Positions 34,393 through 47,257 of a stretch of 64,000 bases of DNA are shown one piece after another. The DNA comes from Pontederia crassipes (lineage: Eukaryota; Streptophyta; Magnoliopsida; Commelinales; Pontederiaceae). How positions within the stretch are numbered: the stretch's first letter is position 1; every line of letters starts with the position of its first letter. The position numbers and the translations under genes are program-made. Where the stretch lies: contig JAUKPH010000029.1 of assembly GCA_030549335.1 (NCBI GenBank), positions 558,001 through 622,000 on the forward strand, written 5' to 3'. Under the pieces are notes generated by a model, which saw only the letters and a program-made list of their open reading frames with translations, did not search any database and was not told the DNA's origin.

Positions 34393-35080
34393 GCACGATA
34401 GCGTCGAAAATTTGGCATCTTTTGACAGAGTCAAAAATTTCACATTTTTTGACCTTCTTGGCAGAAAACACGAGTAAAAGGCGCGCGCGCGAAATTTCGC
34501 ACCCCCGGAAAATTTTCATCCGAGTCCATTTTTTCGTCCCAATCATATCACCATGCATCAACAAGCACGATAGCGTCGAAAATTTGGCATCTTTTGACAG
34601 CGTAAAAAATTTCACATTTTTTTACCTTCTTGGCTGAAAACACGAGTAAAACGCGCGCGCGCGAAATTTCGCACCCCCGGAAAATTTTCATCCGAGTCCA
34701 TTTTTTCGTCCCAATCATATCACCATGCATCAACAGGCACGATAGCGTCGAAAATTTGGCATCTTTTGACAGAGTCAAAAATTTCACATTTTTTGACCTT
34801 CTTGGCAGAAAACACGAGTAAAAGGCGCGCGCGCGAAATTTCGCACCCCCGGAAAATTTTCATCCGAGTCCATTTTTTCGTCCCAATCATATCACCATGC
34901 ATCAACAAGCACGATAGCGTCGAAAATTTGGCATCTTTTGACAGCGTCAAAAATTTCACATTTTTTGACCTTCTTGGCTGAAAACACGAGTAAAACACGC
35001 GCGCGCGAAATTTCGCACCCCCGGAAAATTTTCATCCGAGTCCATTTTTTCGTCCCAATCATATCACCATGCATCAACAG
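34393..35080 (+). repeat. Alternating dimer (m4-mN')x2
   Basis: Monomers at 34393, 34565, 34737 and 34909 form two copies of a 344-bp dimer. Here m4 has GGCAG instead of TTTGCAG. Each mN' is preceded by CAACAAG, a G-to-A change at the monomer start. The second mN' has AAAACACGCG instead of AAAACGCGCG. The four-monomer set recurs at 44020-44707. Confidence 0.88.
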
Positions 35081-38000
35081 GCACGATAGCGTCGAAAATT
35101 TGGCATCTTTTCACAGCGTCAAAAATTTCGCATTTTTTGACCTTCTTGGCTGAAAACACGAGTAAAAGGCGCGCGCGCGAAATTTCGCACCCCCGGAAAA
35201 TTTTCATCCGAGTCCATTTTTTCGTCCCAATCATATCACCATGCATCAACAGGCACGATAGCGTCGAAAATTTGGCATCTTTTGACAGCGTCAAAAATTT
35301 CGCATTTTTTGACCTTCTTGGCTGAAAACACGAGTAAAACGCGCGCGCGCGAAATTTCGCACCCCCGGAAAATTTTCATCCGAGTCCATTTTTTCGTCCC
35401 AATCATCTCACCATGCATCAATAGGCACGAAAGCGTCGAAAATTTGGCATATTTTGACAGCGCCAAAAATTTCGCGTTTTTTGACCTTCTTGGCTGAAAA
35501 CTCGAGTAAAAAGCGCGCGCGCGAAATTTCGCACCCCCGGAAAATTTTCATCCGAGTCCATTTTTTTCGTCCCAATCATCTCTCCATGCATCAACAGGCA
35601 CGAAAGCGTCGAAAATTTGGCATCTTTTGACAGCGCCAAAAATTTCGCATTTTTTGACCTTCTTGGCAGAAAACACGAGTAAAAGGCGCGCGCGCGAAAT
35701 TTCGCACCCCCGAAAAATTTTCATCCGAGTCCATTTTTTCGTCCCAATCATATGACCATGCATCAACAGGCACGATAGCGTCAAAAATTTGGCATCTTTT
35801 GACAGCGCCAAAAATTTCGCATTTTTTGACCTTCTTGGCTGAAAACACGAGTAAAAGGCGCGCGTGCGAAATTTTGCATCCCTAGAAAATTTTCATCCGA
35901 GTCCATTTTTTCATCCCAATTATCTCTCCATGCATCAACAGGCACGAAAGCGTCAAAAATTTGGCATCTTTTGACAGCGCCAAAAATTTCGCGTTTTTTG
36001 ACCTTCTTGGCTGAAAACACGAGTAAAACGCGCGCGCGCGAAATTTCGCACCCCCAGAAAATTTTCATCCGAGTCCATTTTTTCGTCCCAATCATCTCTC
36101 CATGCATCAATAGGCACGAAAGCGTCGAAAATTTGGCATCTTTTGACAGCGCCAAAAATTTCGAGTTTTTTGACCTTCTTGGCTGAAAACTCGAGTAAAA
36201 AGCGCGCGCGCGAAATTTTGCATCCCTAGAAAATTTTCATCCGAGTCCATTTTTTCGTCCCAATCATATCACCATGCATCAACAGGCACGATAGCGTCAA
36301 AAATTTGGCATCTTTTGACAGCGCCAAAAATTTCGCATTTTTTGACCTTTTTGGCAGAAAACACGAGTAAAAGGCGCGCGCGCGAAATTTCGCACCCCCG
36401 GAAAATTTTCATCCGAGTCCATTTTTTCGTCCCAATCATATCACCATGCTTCAACAGGCACGATAGCGTCGAAAATTTGGCATCTTTTGACAGAGTCAAA
36501 AATTTCACATTTTTTGACCTTCTTTGCAGAAAACACGAGTAAAAGGCGCGCGCAGCGAAATTTCGCACCCCCGGAAAATTTTCATCCGAGTCCATTTTTT
36601 CGTCCCAATCATATCACCATGCATCAACAGGCACGATAGCGTCGAAAATTTGGCATCTTTTGACAGAGTCAAAAATTTCACATTTTTTGACCTTCTTTGC
36701 AGAAAACACGAGTAAAAGGCGCGCGCGCGAAATTTCGCACCCCCGGAAAATTTTCATCCGAGTCCATTTTTTCGTCCCAATCATATCACCATGCATCAAC
36801 AGGCACAATAGCGTCGAAAATTTGGCATCTTTTCACAGCGTCAAAAATTTCGCATTTTTTGACCTTCTTGGCTGAAAACACGAGTAAAAGGCGCGCGCAG
36901 CGAAATTTTGCACCCCCGGAAAATTTTCATCCGAGTCCATTTTTTCGTCCCAATCATATCACCATGCATCAACAGGCACGATAGCGTCGAAAATTTGGCA
37001 TCTTTTGACAGCATCAAAAATTTCGCATTTTTTGACCTTCTTGGCTGAAAACACGAGTAAAACGCGCGCGCGCGAAATTTCGCACCCTCGGAAAATTTTC
37101 ATCCGAGTCCATTTTATCGTCCCAATCATCTCACCATGCATCAATAGGCACGAAAGCGTCGAAAATTTGGCATATTTTGACAGCGCCAAAAATTTCGCGT
37201 TTTTTGACCTTCTTGGCTGAAAACTCGAGTAAAAAGCGCGCGCGCGAAATTTCGCACCCCCGGAAAATTTTCATCCGAGTCCATTTTTTCGTCCCAATCA
37301 TCTCTCCATGCATCAACAGGCACGAAAGCGTCGAAAATTTGGCATCTTTTGACAGCGCCAAAAATTTCGCATTTTTTGACCTTCTTGGCAGAAAACACGA
37401 GTAAAAGGCGCGCGCGCGAAATTTCGCACCCCCGAAAAATTTTCATCCGAGTCCATTTTTTCGTCCCAATCATATGACCATGCATCAACAGGCACGATAG
37501 CGTCAAAAATTTGGCATCTTTTGACAGCGCCAAAAATTTCGCATTTTTTGACCTTCTTGGCTGAAAACACGAGTAAAAGGCGCGCGTGCGAAATTTTGCA
37601 TCCCTAGAAAATTTTCATCCGAGTCCATTTTTTCATCCCAATTATCTCTCCATGCATCAACAGGCACGAAAGCGTCAAAAATTTGGCATCTTTTGACAGC
37701 GCCAAAAATTTCGCATTTTTTGACCTTCTTGGCTGAAAACACGAGTAAAACGCGCGCGCGCGAAATTTCGCACCCCCAGAAAATTTTCATCCGAGTCCAT
37801 TTTTTCGTCCCAATCATCTCATCATGCATCAATAGGCACGAAAGCGTCGAAAATTTGGCATCTTTTGACAGCGCCAAAAATTTTGCATTTTTTGACCTTC
37901 TTGGCAGAAAACACGAGAAAAAGGCGCGCGCGCGAAATTTCGCACCCCCGGAAAATTTTCATCCGAGTCCATTTTTTCGTCCCAATCATCTCTCCATGCA

Positions 38001-38179
38001 TCAACAGGCACGAAAGCGTCGAAAATTTGGCATCTTTTGACAGCGCCAAAAATTTCGCATTTTTTGACCTTCTTGGCAGAAAACACGAGTAAAAGGCGCG
38101 CGCGCGAAATTTCGCACCCCCGAAAAATTTTCATCCGAGTCCATTTTTTCGTCCCAATCATATGACCATGCATCAACAG

Positions 38180-38351
38180 GCACGATAGCGTCAAAAATTT
38201 GGCATCTTTTGACAGCGTCAAAAATTTCACATTTTTTGACCTTCTTGGCTGAAAACACGAGTAAAAGGAGCGCGCGCGAAATTTTGCATCCCTAGAAAAT
38301 TTTCATCCGAGTCCATTTTTTCGTCCCAATTATCTCTCCATGCATCAACAG
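38180..38351 (+). repeat. Hybrid monomer mN/m10
   Basis: The 5' part is mN (GTCA, GCGTC, CACA). The 3' part carries TTTTGCATCCCTAG and TTATCTCTCC as in m10, but with CGTCCC. The CG tract begins AAAAGGAGCGCG, a private insertion. A 27-bp-deleted relative sits at 47113. Confidence 0.83.
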
Positions 38352-38694
38352 GCACGAAAGCGTAAAAAATTTGGCATCTTTTGACAGCGCCAAAAATTTC
38401 GCGTTTTTTGACCTTCTTGGCTGAAAACACGAGTAAAAGGCGCGCGCGCGAAATTTCGCACCCCCAGAAAATTTTCATCCGAGTCCATTTTTTCGTACCA
38501 ATCATCTCACCATGCATCAATAGGCACGAAAGCGTCGAAAATTTGGCATCTTTTGACAGCGCCAAAAATTTCGCGTTTTTTGACCTTATTGGCTGAAAAC
38601 TCGAGTAAAAAGCGCGCGCGCGAAATTTCGCACCCCGAAAAATTTTCATCCGAGTCCATTTTTTCGTCCCAATCATCTCACCATGCATCAACAG

Positions 38695-38866
38695 GCACGA
38701 TAGCGTCGAAAATTTGGCATCTTTTGACAGCGTCAAAAATTTCGCATTTTTTGACCCTCTTGGCTGAAAACACGAGTAAAAGGCGCGCGCGCGAAATTTC
38801 GCACCACCGAAAAATTTTCATCCGAGTCCATTTTTTCGTCCCAATCATATGACCATGCATCAACAG
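38695..38866 (+). repeat. Monomer type m17b
   Basis: Diagnostic: p7 T, GTCG, GCGTC (not ACGTC), CGCA, CTCTTGGCTG as in m17, CACCACCGAAAAA or CACCCCCGAAAAA, TCATATGACC. Recurs at 47601, 52581, 57053, 59117 and 61180, normally after m8b and before mP. Confidence 0.87.
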
Positions 38867-39038
38867 GCACGATAGCGTCAAAAATTTGGCATCTTTTGAC
38901 AGCGTAAAAAATTTCGCATTTTTTGACCTTCTTGGCTGAAAACACGAGTAAAAGGCGCGCGCGCGAAATTTTGCATCCCTAGAAAATTTTCATCCGAGTC
39001 CAATTTTTCGTCCCAATTATCTCTCCATGCATCAACAG
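38867..39038 (+). repeat. Monomer type mP
   Basis: Diagnostic: p7 T, GTCA, GCGTAAAAAATTT at p36 (C40 to A), CGCA, TTTTGCATCCCTAG, a private GTCCAATTTTTCG, TTATCTCTCC. Recurs at 47773 and 50864 with the same GTCCAATTTTT. Relatives with GTCCATTTTTT are at 52753, 59289 and 61352, and r8 monomers share the GCGTAAAAAA core. Confidence 0.87.
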
Positions 39039-39208
39039 GCACGAAAGCGTCAAAAATTTGGCATCTTTTGACAGCGCCAAAAATTTCGCGTTTTTTGACC
39101 TTCTTGGCTGAAAACACGAGTAAAAGGCGCGCGCGAAATTTCGCACCCCCAGAAAATTTTCATCCGAGTCCATTTTTTCGTCCCAATCATATCACCATGC
39201 ATCAACAG

Positions 39209-40241
39209 GCACGATAGCGTCGAAAATTTGGCATCTTTTGACAGCGCCAAAAATTTCGCATTTTTTTACCTTCTTGGCAGAAAACACGAGTAAAAGGCGC
39301 GCGCGCGAAATTTCGCACCCCCGGAAAATTTTCATCCGAGTCCATTTTTTCGTCCCAATCATATCACCATGCATCAATAGGCACGATAGCGTCGAAAATT
39401 TGGCATCTTTTGACAGCGTCAAAAATTTCACATTTTTTGACCTTCTTGGCAGAAAACACGAGTAAAAGGCACGCGCGCGAAATTTCGCACCCCCGGAAAA
39501 TTTTCATCCGAGTCCATTTTTTCGTCCCAATCATATCACCATGCATCAACAGGCACGATAGCGTCGAAAATTTGGCATCTTTTGACAGCGCCAAAAATTT
39601 CACATTTTTTGACCTTCTTGGCTGAAAACACGAGTAAAACGCGCGCGCGTGAAATTTCGCACCCCCGGAAAATTTTCATCCGAGTCCATTTTTTCGTCCC
39701 AATCATATCACCATGCATCAACAGGCACGATAGCGTCGAAAATTTGGCATCTTTTGACAGCGTCAAAAATTTCACATTTTTTGACGTTCTTGGCTGAAAA
39801 CACGAGTAAAACGCGCGCGCGCGAAATTTCGCACCCCCGGAAAATTTTCATCCGAGTCCATTTTTTCGTCCCAATCATCTCTCCATGCATCAACAGGCAC
39901 GAAAGCGTCGAAAATTTGGCATCTTTTGACAGCGCCAAAAATTTCGCATTTTTTGACCTTCTTGGCAGAAAACACGAGTAAAAGGCGCGCGCGCGAAATT
40001 TCGCACCCCCCGGAAAATTTTCATCCGAGTCCATTTTTTCGTCCCAATCATCTCTCCATGCATCAACAGGCACGAAAGCGTCGAAAATTTGGCATCTTTT
40101 GACAGCGCCAAAAATTTCGCGTTTTTTGACCTTCTAGGCTGAAAACACGAGTAAAAGGCGCGCGCGCGAAATTTCGCACCCCCGGAAAATTTTCATCCGA
40201 GTCCATTTTTTCGTCCCAATCATATCACCATGCATCAACAG
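39209..40241 (+). repeat. q1-q6 six-monomer block
   Basis: Starts 39209, 39381, 39553, 39725, 39897 and 40070. q1 has TTTTTTTACC and GGCAG. q2 follows CAATAG and has CACA and GGCACGCGCGCGA. q3 has GCGCC with CACA and a CGCGTGAAATTTC tract. q4 has GACGTTCTTGG. q5 is m9-like with six Cs. q6 has CTTCTAGGCTG. The same six with the same private marks recur at 51206-52237, about 12 kb away. Confidence 0.9.
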
Positions 40242-41101
40242 GCACGATAGCGTCGAAAATTTGGCATCTTTTGACAGCGTCAAAAATTTCGCATTTTTTG
40301 ACCTTCTTGGCTGAAAACACGAGTAAAACGCGCGCGCGCGAAATTTCGCACCCCCGGAAAATTTTCATCCGAGTCCATTTTTTCGTCCCAATCATCTCAC
40401 CATGCATCAATAGGCACGAAAGCGTCGAAAATTTGGCATATTTTGACAGCGCCAAAAATTTCGCGTTTTTTGACCTTCTTGGCTGAAAACTCGAGTAAAA
40501 AGCGCGCGCGCGAAATTTCGCACCCCCGGAAAATTTTCATCCGAGTCCATTTTTTCGTCCCAATCATCTCTCCATGCATCAACAGGCACGAAAGCGTCGA
40601 AAATTTGGCATCTTTTGACAGCGCCAAAAATTTCGCATTTTTTGACCTTCTTGGCAGAAAACACGAGTAAAAGGCGCGCGCGCGAAATTTCGCACCCCCG
40701 AAAAATTTTCATCCGAGTCCATTTTTTCGTCCCAATCATATGACCATGCATCAACAGGCACGATAGCGTCAAAAATTTGGCATCTTTTGACAGCGCCAAA
40801 AATTTCGCATTTTTTGACCTTCTTGACTGAAAACACGAGTAAAAGGCGCGCGTGCGAAATTTTGCATCCCTAGAAAATTTTCATCCGAGTCCATTTTTTC
40901 CTCCCAATTATCTCTCCATGCATCAACAGGCACGAAAGCGTCAAAAATTTGGCATCTTTTGACAGCGCCAAAAATTTCGCGTTTTTTGACCTTCTTGGCT
41001 GAAAACACGAGTAAAACGCGCTCGCGCGAAATTTCGCACCCCCAGAAAATTTTCATCCGAGTCCATTTTTTCGTCCCAATCATCTCATCATGCATCAATA
41101 G

Positions 41102-41273
41102 GCACGAAAGCGTCGAAAATTTGGCATCTTTTGACAGCGCCAAAAATTTTGCATTTTTTGACCTTCTTGGCAGAAAACACGAGTAAAAGGCGCGCGCGCG
41201 AAATTTCGCACCCCCGAAAAATTTTCATCCGAGTCCATTTTTTCGTCCCAATCATATGACCATGCATCAACAG
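41102..41273 (+). repeat. Hybrid monomer m14/m9
   Basis: The 5' part is m14 (TTTTGCA at p46-52). From p83 on it is m9 (CACGAGTAAAAGG, CCCCCGAAAAA, TCATATGACC). Both parents share GGCAG, so the switch lies between p53 and p83. Confidence 0.82.
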
Positions 41274-43503
41274 GCACGATAGCGTCAAAAATTTGGCATC
41301 TTTTGACAGCGTCAAAAATTTCACATTTTTTGACCTTCTTGGCTGAAAACACGAGTAAAACGCGCGCAGCGCGAAATTTCGCACCCCCGGAAAATTTTCA
41401 TCCGAGTCCATTTTTTCGTCCCAATCATATCACCATGCATCAACAGGCACGATAGCGTCGAAAATTTGGCATCTTTTGACAGCGTCAAAAATTTCGCATT
41501 TTTTGACCTTCTTGGCTGAAAACACGAGTAAAACGCGCGCGCGCGAAATTTCGCACCCCCGGAAAATTTTCATCCGAGTCCATTTTTTCGTCCCAATCAT
41601 CTCACCATGCATCAATAGGCACGAAAGCGTCGAAAATTTGGCATCTTTTGACAGCGCCAAAAATTTCGCGTTTTTTGACCTTATTGGCTGAAAACTCGAG
41701 TAAAAAGCGCGCGCGCGAAATTTCGCACCCCGAAAAATTTTCATCCGAGTCCATTTTTTCGTCCCAATCATATCACCATGCATCAACAGGCACGATAGCG
41801 TCGAAAATTTGGCATCTTTTCACAGCGTCAAAAATTTCGCATTTTTTGACCTTCTTGGCTGAAAACACGAGTAAAAGGCGCGCGCGCGAAATTTCGCACC
41901 CCCGGAAAATTTTCATCCGAGTCCATTTTTTCGTCCCAATCATATCACCATGCATCAACAGGCACGATAGCGTCGAAAATTTGGCATCTTTTGACAGCGT
42001 CAAAAATTTCGCATTTTTTGACCTTGGCTGAAAACACGAGTAAAACGCGCGCGCGCGAAATTTCGCTCCCCCGGAAAATTTTCATCCGAGTCCATTTTTT
42101 CGTCCCAATGATCTCACCATGCATCAATAGGCACGAAAGCGTCGAAAATTTGGCATATTTTGACAGCGCCAAAAATTTCGCGTTTTTTGACCTTCTTGGC
42201 TGAAAACTCGAGTAAAAAGCGCGCGCGCGAAATTTCGCACCCCCGGAAAATTTTCATCCGAGTCCATTTTTTCGTCCCAATCATCTCTCCATGCATCAAC
42301 AGGCACGAAAGCGTCGAAAATTTGGCATCTTTTGACAGCGCCAAAAATTTCGCATTTTTTGACCTTCTTGGCAGAAAACACGAGTAAAAGGCGCGCGCGC
42401 GAAATTTCGCACCCCCGAAAAATTTTCATCCGAGTCCATTTTTTCGTCCCAATCATATGACCATGCATCAACAGGCACGATAGCATCAAAAATTTGGCAT
42501 CTTTTGACAGCGCCAAAAATTTCGCATTTTTTGACCTTCTTGGCTGAAAACACGAGTAAAAGGCGCGCGTGCGAAATTTTGCATCCCTAGAAAATTTTCA
42601 TCCGAGTCCATTTTTTCATCCCAATTATCTCTCCATGCATCAACAGGCACGAAAGCGTCAAAAATTTGGCATCTTTTGACAGCGCCAAAAATTTCGCGTT
42701 TTTTGACCTTCTTGGCTGAAAACACGAGTAAAACGCGCGCGCGCGAAATTTCGCACCCCCAGAAAATTTTCATCCGAGTCCATTTTTTCGTCCCAATCAT
42801 CTCATCATGCATCAATAGGCACGAAAGCGTCGAAAATTTGGCATCTTTTGACAGCGCCAAAAATTTTGCATTTTTTGACCTTCTTGGCAGAAAACACGAG
42901 AAAAAGGCGCGCGCGCGAAATTTCGCACCCCCGGAAAATTTTCATCCGAGTCCATTTTTTCGTCCCAATCATCTCTCCATGCATCAACAGGCACGAAAGC
43001 GTCGAAAATTTGGCATCTTTTGACAGCGCCAAAAATTTCGCGTTTTTGACCTTCTTGGCTGAAAACACGAGTAAAACGCGCGCGCGCGAAATTTCGCACC
43101 CCCGGAAAATTTTCATCCGAGTCCATTTTTTCGTCCCAATCATCTCACCATGCATCAATAGGCACGAAAGCGTCAAAAATTTGGCATCTTTTGACAGCGC
43201 CAAAAATTTCGCGTTTTTTGACCTTCTTGGCTGAAAACTCGAGTAAAAAGCGCTCGCGCGAAATTTCGCACCCCGAAAAATTTTCATCCGAGTCCATTTT
43301 TTCATCCCAATCATCTCACCATGCATCAACAGGCACGATAGCGTCGAAAATTTGGCATCTTTTGACAACGTCAAAAATTTCGCATTTTTTGACCCTCTTG
43401 GCTGAAAACACGAGTAAAAGGCGCGCGCGCGAAATTTCGCACCCCGAAAAATTTTCATCCGAGTCCATTTTTTCGTCCCAATCATCTCACCATGCATCAA
43501 CAG

Positions 43504-46424
43504 GCACGATAGCGTCGAAAATTTAGCATCTTTTGACAACGTCAAAAATTTCGCATTTTTTGACCCTCTTGGCTGAAAACACGAGTAAAAGGCGCGCGCG
43601 CGAAATTTCGCACCCCCGAAAAATTTTCATCCGAGTCCATTTTTTCGTCCCAATCATCTCACCATGCATCAATAGGCACGAAAGCGTCGAAAATTTGGCA
43701 TCTTTTGACAGCGCCAAAAATTTCGAGTTTTTTGACCTTCTTGGCTGAAAACTCGAGTAAAAGGCGCGCGCGCGAAATTTTGCATCCCTAGAAAATTTTC
43801 ATCCGAGTCCATTTTTTCGTCCCAATCATATCACCATGCATCAACAGGCACGATAGCGTCGAAAATTTGGCATCTTTTGACAGCGCCAAAAATTTCGCAT
43901 TTTTTGACCTTTTTGGCAGAAAACACGAGTAAAAGGCGCGCGCGCGAAATTTCGCACCCCCGGAAAATTTTCATCCGAGTCCATTTTTTCGTCCCAATCA
44001 TATCACCATGCATCAACAGGCACGATAGCGTCGAAAATTTGGCATCTTTTGACAGAGTCAAAAATTTCACATTTTTTGACCTTCTTGGCAGAAAACACGA
44101 GTAAAAGGCGCGCGCGCGAAATTTCGCACCCCCGGAAAATTTTCATCCGAGTCCATTTTTTCGTCCCAATCATATCACCATGCATCAACAAGCACGATAG
44201 CGTCAAAAATTTGGTATCTTTTGACAGCGTCAAAAATTTCACATTTTTTTACCTTCTTGGCTGAAAACACGAGTAAAACGCGCGCGCGCGAAATTTCGCA
44301 CCCCCGGAAAATTTTCATCCGAGTCCATTTTTTCGTCCCAATCATATCACCATGCATCAACAGGCACGATAGCGTCGAAAATTTGGCATCTTTTGACAGA
44401 GTCAAAAATTTCACATTTTTTGACCTTCTTGGCAGAAAACACGAGTAAAAGGCGCGCGCGCGAAATTTCGCACCCCCGGAAAATTTTCATCCGAGTCCAT
44501 TTTTTCGTCCCAATCATATCACCATGCATCAACAAGCACGATAGCGTCGAAAATTTGGCATCTTTTGACAGCGTCAAAAATTTCACATTTTTTGACCTTC
44601 TTGGCTGAAAACACGAGTAAAACACGCGCGCGCGAAATTTCGCACCCCCGGAAAATTTTCATCCGAGTCCATTTTTTCGTCCCAATCATATCACCATGCA
44701 TCAACAGGCACGATAGCGTCGAAAATTTGGCATCTTTTCACAGCGTCAAAAATTTCGCATTTTTTGACCTTCTTGGCTGAAAACACGAGTAAAAGGCGCG
44801 CGCGCGAAATTTCGCACCCCCGGAAAATTTTCATCCGAGTCCATTTTTTCGTCCCAATCATATCACCATGCATCAACAGGCACGATAGCGTCGAAAATTT
44901 GGCATCTTTTGACAGCGTCAAAAATTTCGCATTTTTTGACCTTCTTGGCTGAAAACACGAGTAAAACGCGCGCGCGCGAAATTTCGCACCCCCGGAAAAT
45001 TTTCATCCGAGTCCATTTTTTCGTCCCAATCATCTCACCATGCATCAATAGGCACGAAAGCGTCGAAAATTTGGCATATTTTGACAGCGCCAAAAATTTC
45101 GCGTTTTTTGACCTTCTTGGCTGAAAACTCGAGTAAAAAGCGCGCGCGCGAAATTTCGCACCCCCGGAAAATTTTCATCCGAGTCCATTTTTTCGTCCCA
45201 ATCATCTCTCCATGCATCAACAGGCACGAAAGCGTCGAAAATTTGGCATCTTTTGACAGCGCCAAAAATTTCGCATTTTTTGACCTTCTTGGCAGAAAAC
45301 ACGAGTAAAAGGCGCGCGCGCGAAATTTCGCACCCCCGAAAAATTTTCATCCGAGTCCATTTTTTCGTCCCAATCATATGACCATGCATCAACAGGCACG
45401 ATAGCGTCAAAAATTTGGCATCTTTTGACAGCGCCAAAAATTTCGCATTTTTTGACCTTCTTGGCTGAAAACACGAGTAAAAGGCGCGCGTGCGAAATTT
45501 TGCATCCCTAGAAAATTTTCATCCGAGTCCATTTTTTCATCCCAATTATCTCTCCATGCATCAACAGGCACGAAAGCGTCAAAAATTTGGCATCTTTTGA
45601 CAGCGCCAAAAATTTTGCGTTTTTTGACCTTCTTGGCTGAAAACACGAGTAAAACGCGCGCGCGCGAAATTTCGCACCCCCAGAAAATTTTCATCCGAGT
45701 CCATTTTTTCGTCCCAATCATCTCATCATGCATCAATAGGCACGAAAGCGTCGAAAATTTGGCATCTTTTGACAGCGCCAAAAATTTTGCATTTTTTGAC
45801 CTTCTTGGCAGAAAACACGAGAAAAAGGCGCGCGCGCGAAATTTCGCACCCCCGGAAAATTTTCATCCGAGTCCATTTTTTCGTACCAATCATCTCTCCA
45901 TGCATCAACAGGCACGAAAGCGTCGAAAATTTGGCATCTTTTGACAGCGCCAAAAATTTCGCGTTTTTGACCTTCTTGGCTGAAAACACGAGTAAAACGC
46001 GCGCGCGCGAAATTTTGCACCCCCGGAAAATTTTCATCCGAGTCCATTTTTTCGTCCCAATCATCTCACCATGCATCAATAGGCACGAAAGCGTCGAAAA
46101 TTTGGCATCTTTTGACAGCGCCAAAAATTTCGCGTTTTTTGACCTTCTTGTCTGAAAACTCGAGTAAAAAGCGCTCGCGCGAAATTTCGCACCCCGAAAA
46201 ATTTTCATCCGAGTCCATTTTTTCATCCCAATCATCTCACCATGCATCAACAGGCACGATAGCGTCGAAAATTTGGCATCTTTTGACAACGTCAAAAATT
46301 TCGCATTTTTTGACCCTCTTGGCTGAAAACACGAGTAAAAGGCGCGCGCGCGAAATTTCGCACCCCGAAAAATTTTCATCCGAGTCCATTTTTTCGTCCC
46401 AATCATCTCACCATGCATCAACAG
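43504..46424 (+). repeat. HOR block 10: variant 17-mer (2921 bp)
   Basis: Order: m1, m2, m3, m4, mN', m4, mN', m6, m7, m8, m9, m10, m13, m14, m15, m16, m17. Starts 43504, 43676, 43848, 44020, 44192, 44364, 44536, 44708, 44880, 45052, 45224, 45396, 45568, 45740, 45912, 46083 and 46254. It has the same monomer number as the left-end HOR but swaps m5, m11 and m12 for the mN'-m4-mN' insertion. Its left 12-13 monomers copy 33878-35941 at an offset of about 9627 bp. Confidence 0.92.
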
Positions 46425-46596
46425 GCACGATAGCGTCGAAAATTTGGCATCTTTTGACAACGTCAAAAATTTCGCATTTTTTGACCCTCTTGGCAGAAAA
46501 CACGAGTAAAAGGCGCGCGCGCGAAATTTCGCACCCCCGAAAAATTTTCATCCGAGTCCATTTTTTCGTCCCAATCATCTCACCATGCATCAATAG

Positions 46597-46768
46597 GCAC
46601 GAAAGCGTCGAAAATTTGGCATCTTTTGACAGCGCCAAAAATTTCGAGTTTTTTGACCTTCTTGGCTGAAAACTCGAGTAAAACGCGCGCGTGCGAAATT
46701 TCGCACCCCCAGAAAATTTTCATCCGAGTCCATTTTTTCGTCCCAATCATCTCATCATGCATCAATAG
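46597..46768 (+). repeat. Hybrid monomer m2/m13
   Basis: The 5' part is m2 (CGAG at p49, CTCGAG). From p88 on it is m13 (AAAACGCGCG, CCCCCAG, TCATCTCATC). The switch lies between p82 and p88, just before the CG tract, which here reads CGCGCGCGTGCGA. The same junction recurs at 50348-50519 with an uninterrupted CG tract. Confidence 0.88.
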
Positions 46769-47112
46769 GCACGAAAGCGTCGAAAATTTGGCATCTTTTG
46801 ACAGCGCCAAAAATTTTGCATTTTTTGACCTTCTTGGCAGAAAACACGAGAAAAAGGCGCGCGCGCGAAATTTCGCACCCCCGGAAAATTTTCATCCGAG
46901 TCCATTTTTTCGTCCCAATCATCTCTCCATGCATCAACAGGCACGAAAGCGTCGAAAATTTGGCATCTTTTGACAGCGCCAAAAATTTCGCATTTTTTGA
47001 CCTTCTTGGCAGAAAACACGAGTAAAAGGCGCGCGCGCGAAATTTCGCACCCCCGAAAAATTTTCATCCGAGTCCATTTTTTCGTCCCAATCATATGACC
47101 ATGCATCAACAG

Positions 47113-47257
47113 GCACGATAGCGTCAAAAATTTCACATTTTTTGACCTTCTTGGCTGAAAACACGAGTAAAAGGCGCGCGCGCGAAATTTTGCATCCCTA
47201 GAAAATTTTCATCCGAGTCCATTTTTTCGTCCCAATTATCTCTCCATGCATCAACAG
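47113..47257 (+). repeat. Truncated monomer (145 bp) lacking one 27-bp sub-repeat
   Basis: Reads GCACGATAGCGTCAAAAATTT and goes straight to CACATTTTTTGACC, so p9-62 contains one 27-bp copy instead of two. Compared with the undeleted homologue at 38180 the loss is exactly 27 bp. It lies between the two 13-bp direct copies of GCGTCAAAAATTT. It is the only monomer in the window shortened by more than a few bases. Confidence 0.93.

Larger units (their letters stand above)
33878..43503 (+). repeat. HOR block 9: 56 monomers, longest m1-to-m1 interval
   Basis: Starts: m1 33878, m2 34050, m3 34222, m4 34393, mN' 34565, m4 34737, mN' 34909, m6 35081, m7 35253, m8 35425, m9 35598, m10 35770, m13 35942, m2 36114, m3 36286, m4 36458, m5 36631, m6 36803, m7 36976, m8 37148, m9 37320, m10 37492, m13 37664, m14 37836, m9 38008, mN/m10 38180, m13 38352, m8b 38524, m17b 38695, mP 38867, m13s 39039, q1-q6 39209-40241, m7 40242, m8, m9, m10, m13 40930, m14/m9 41102, mN 41274, m7 41447, m8b 41619, m6 41790, m7 41962, m8 42131, m9, m10, m13, m14, m15, m16, m17 43333. 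The m7 at 41962 has a private 3-bp deletion (GACCTTGGCTG). Confidence 0.9.
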
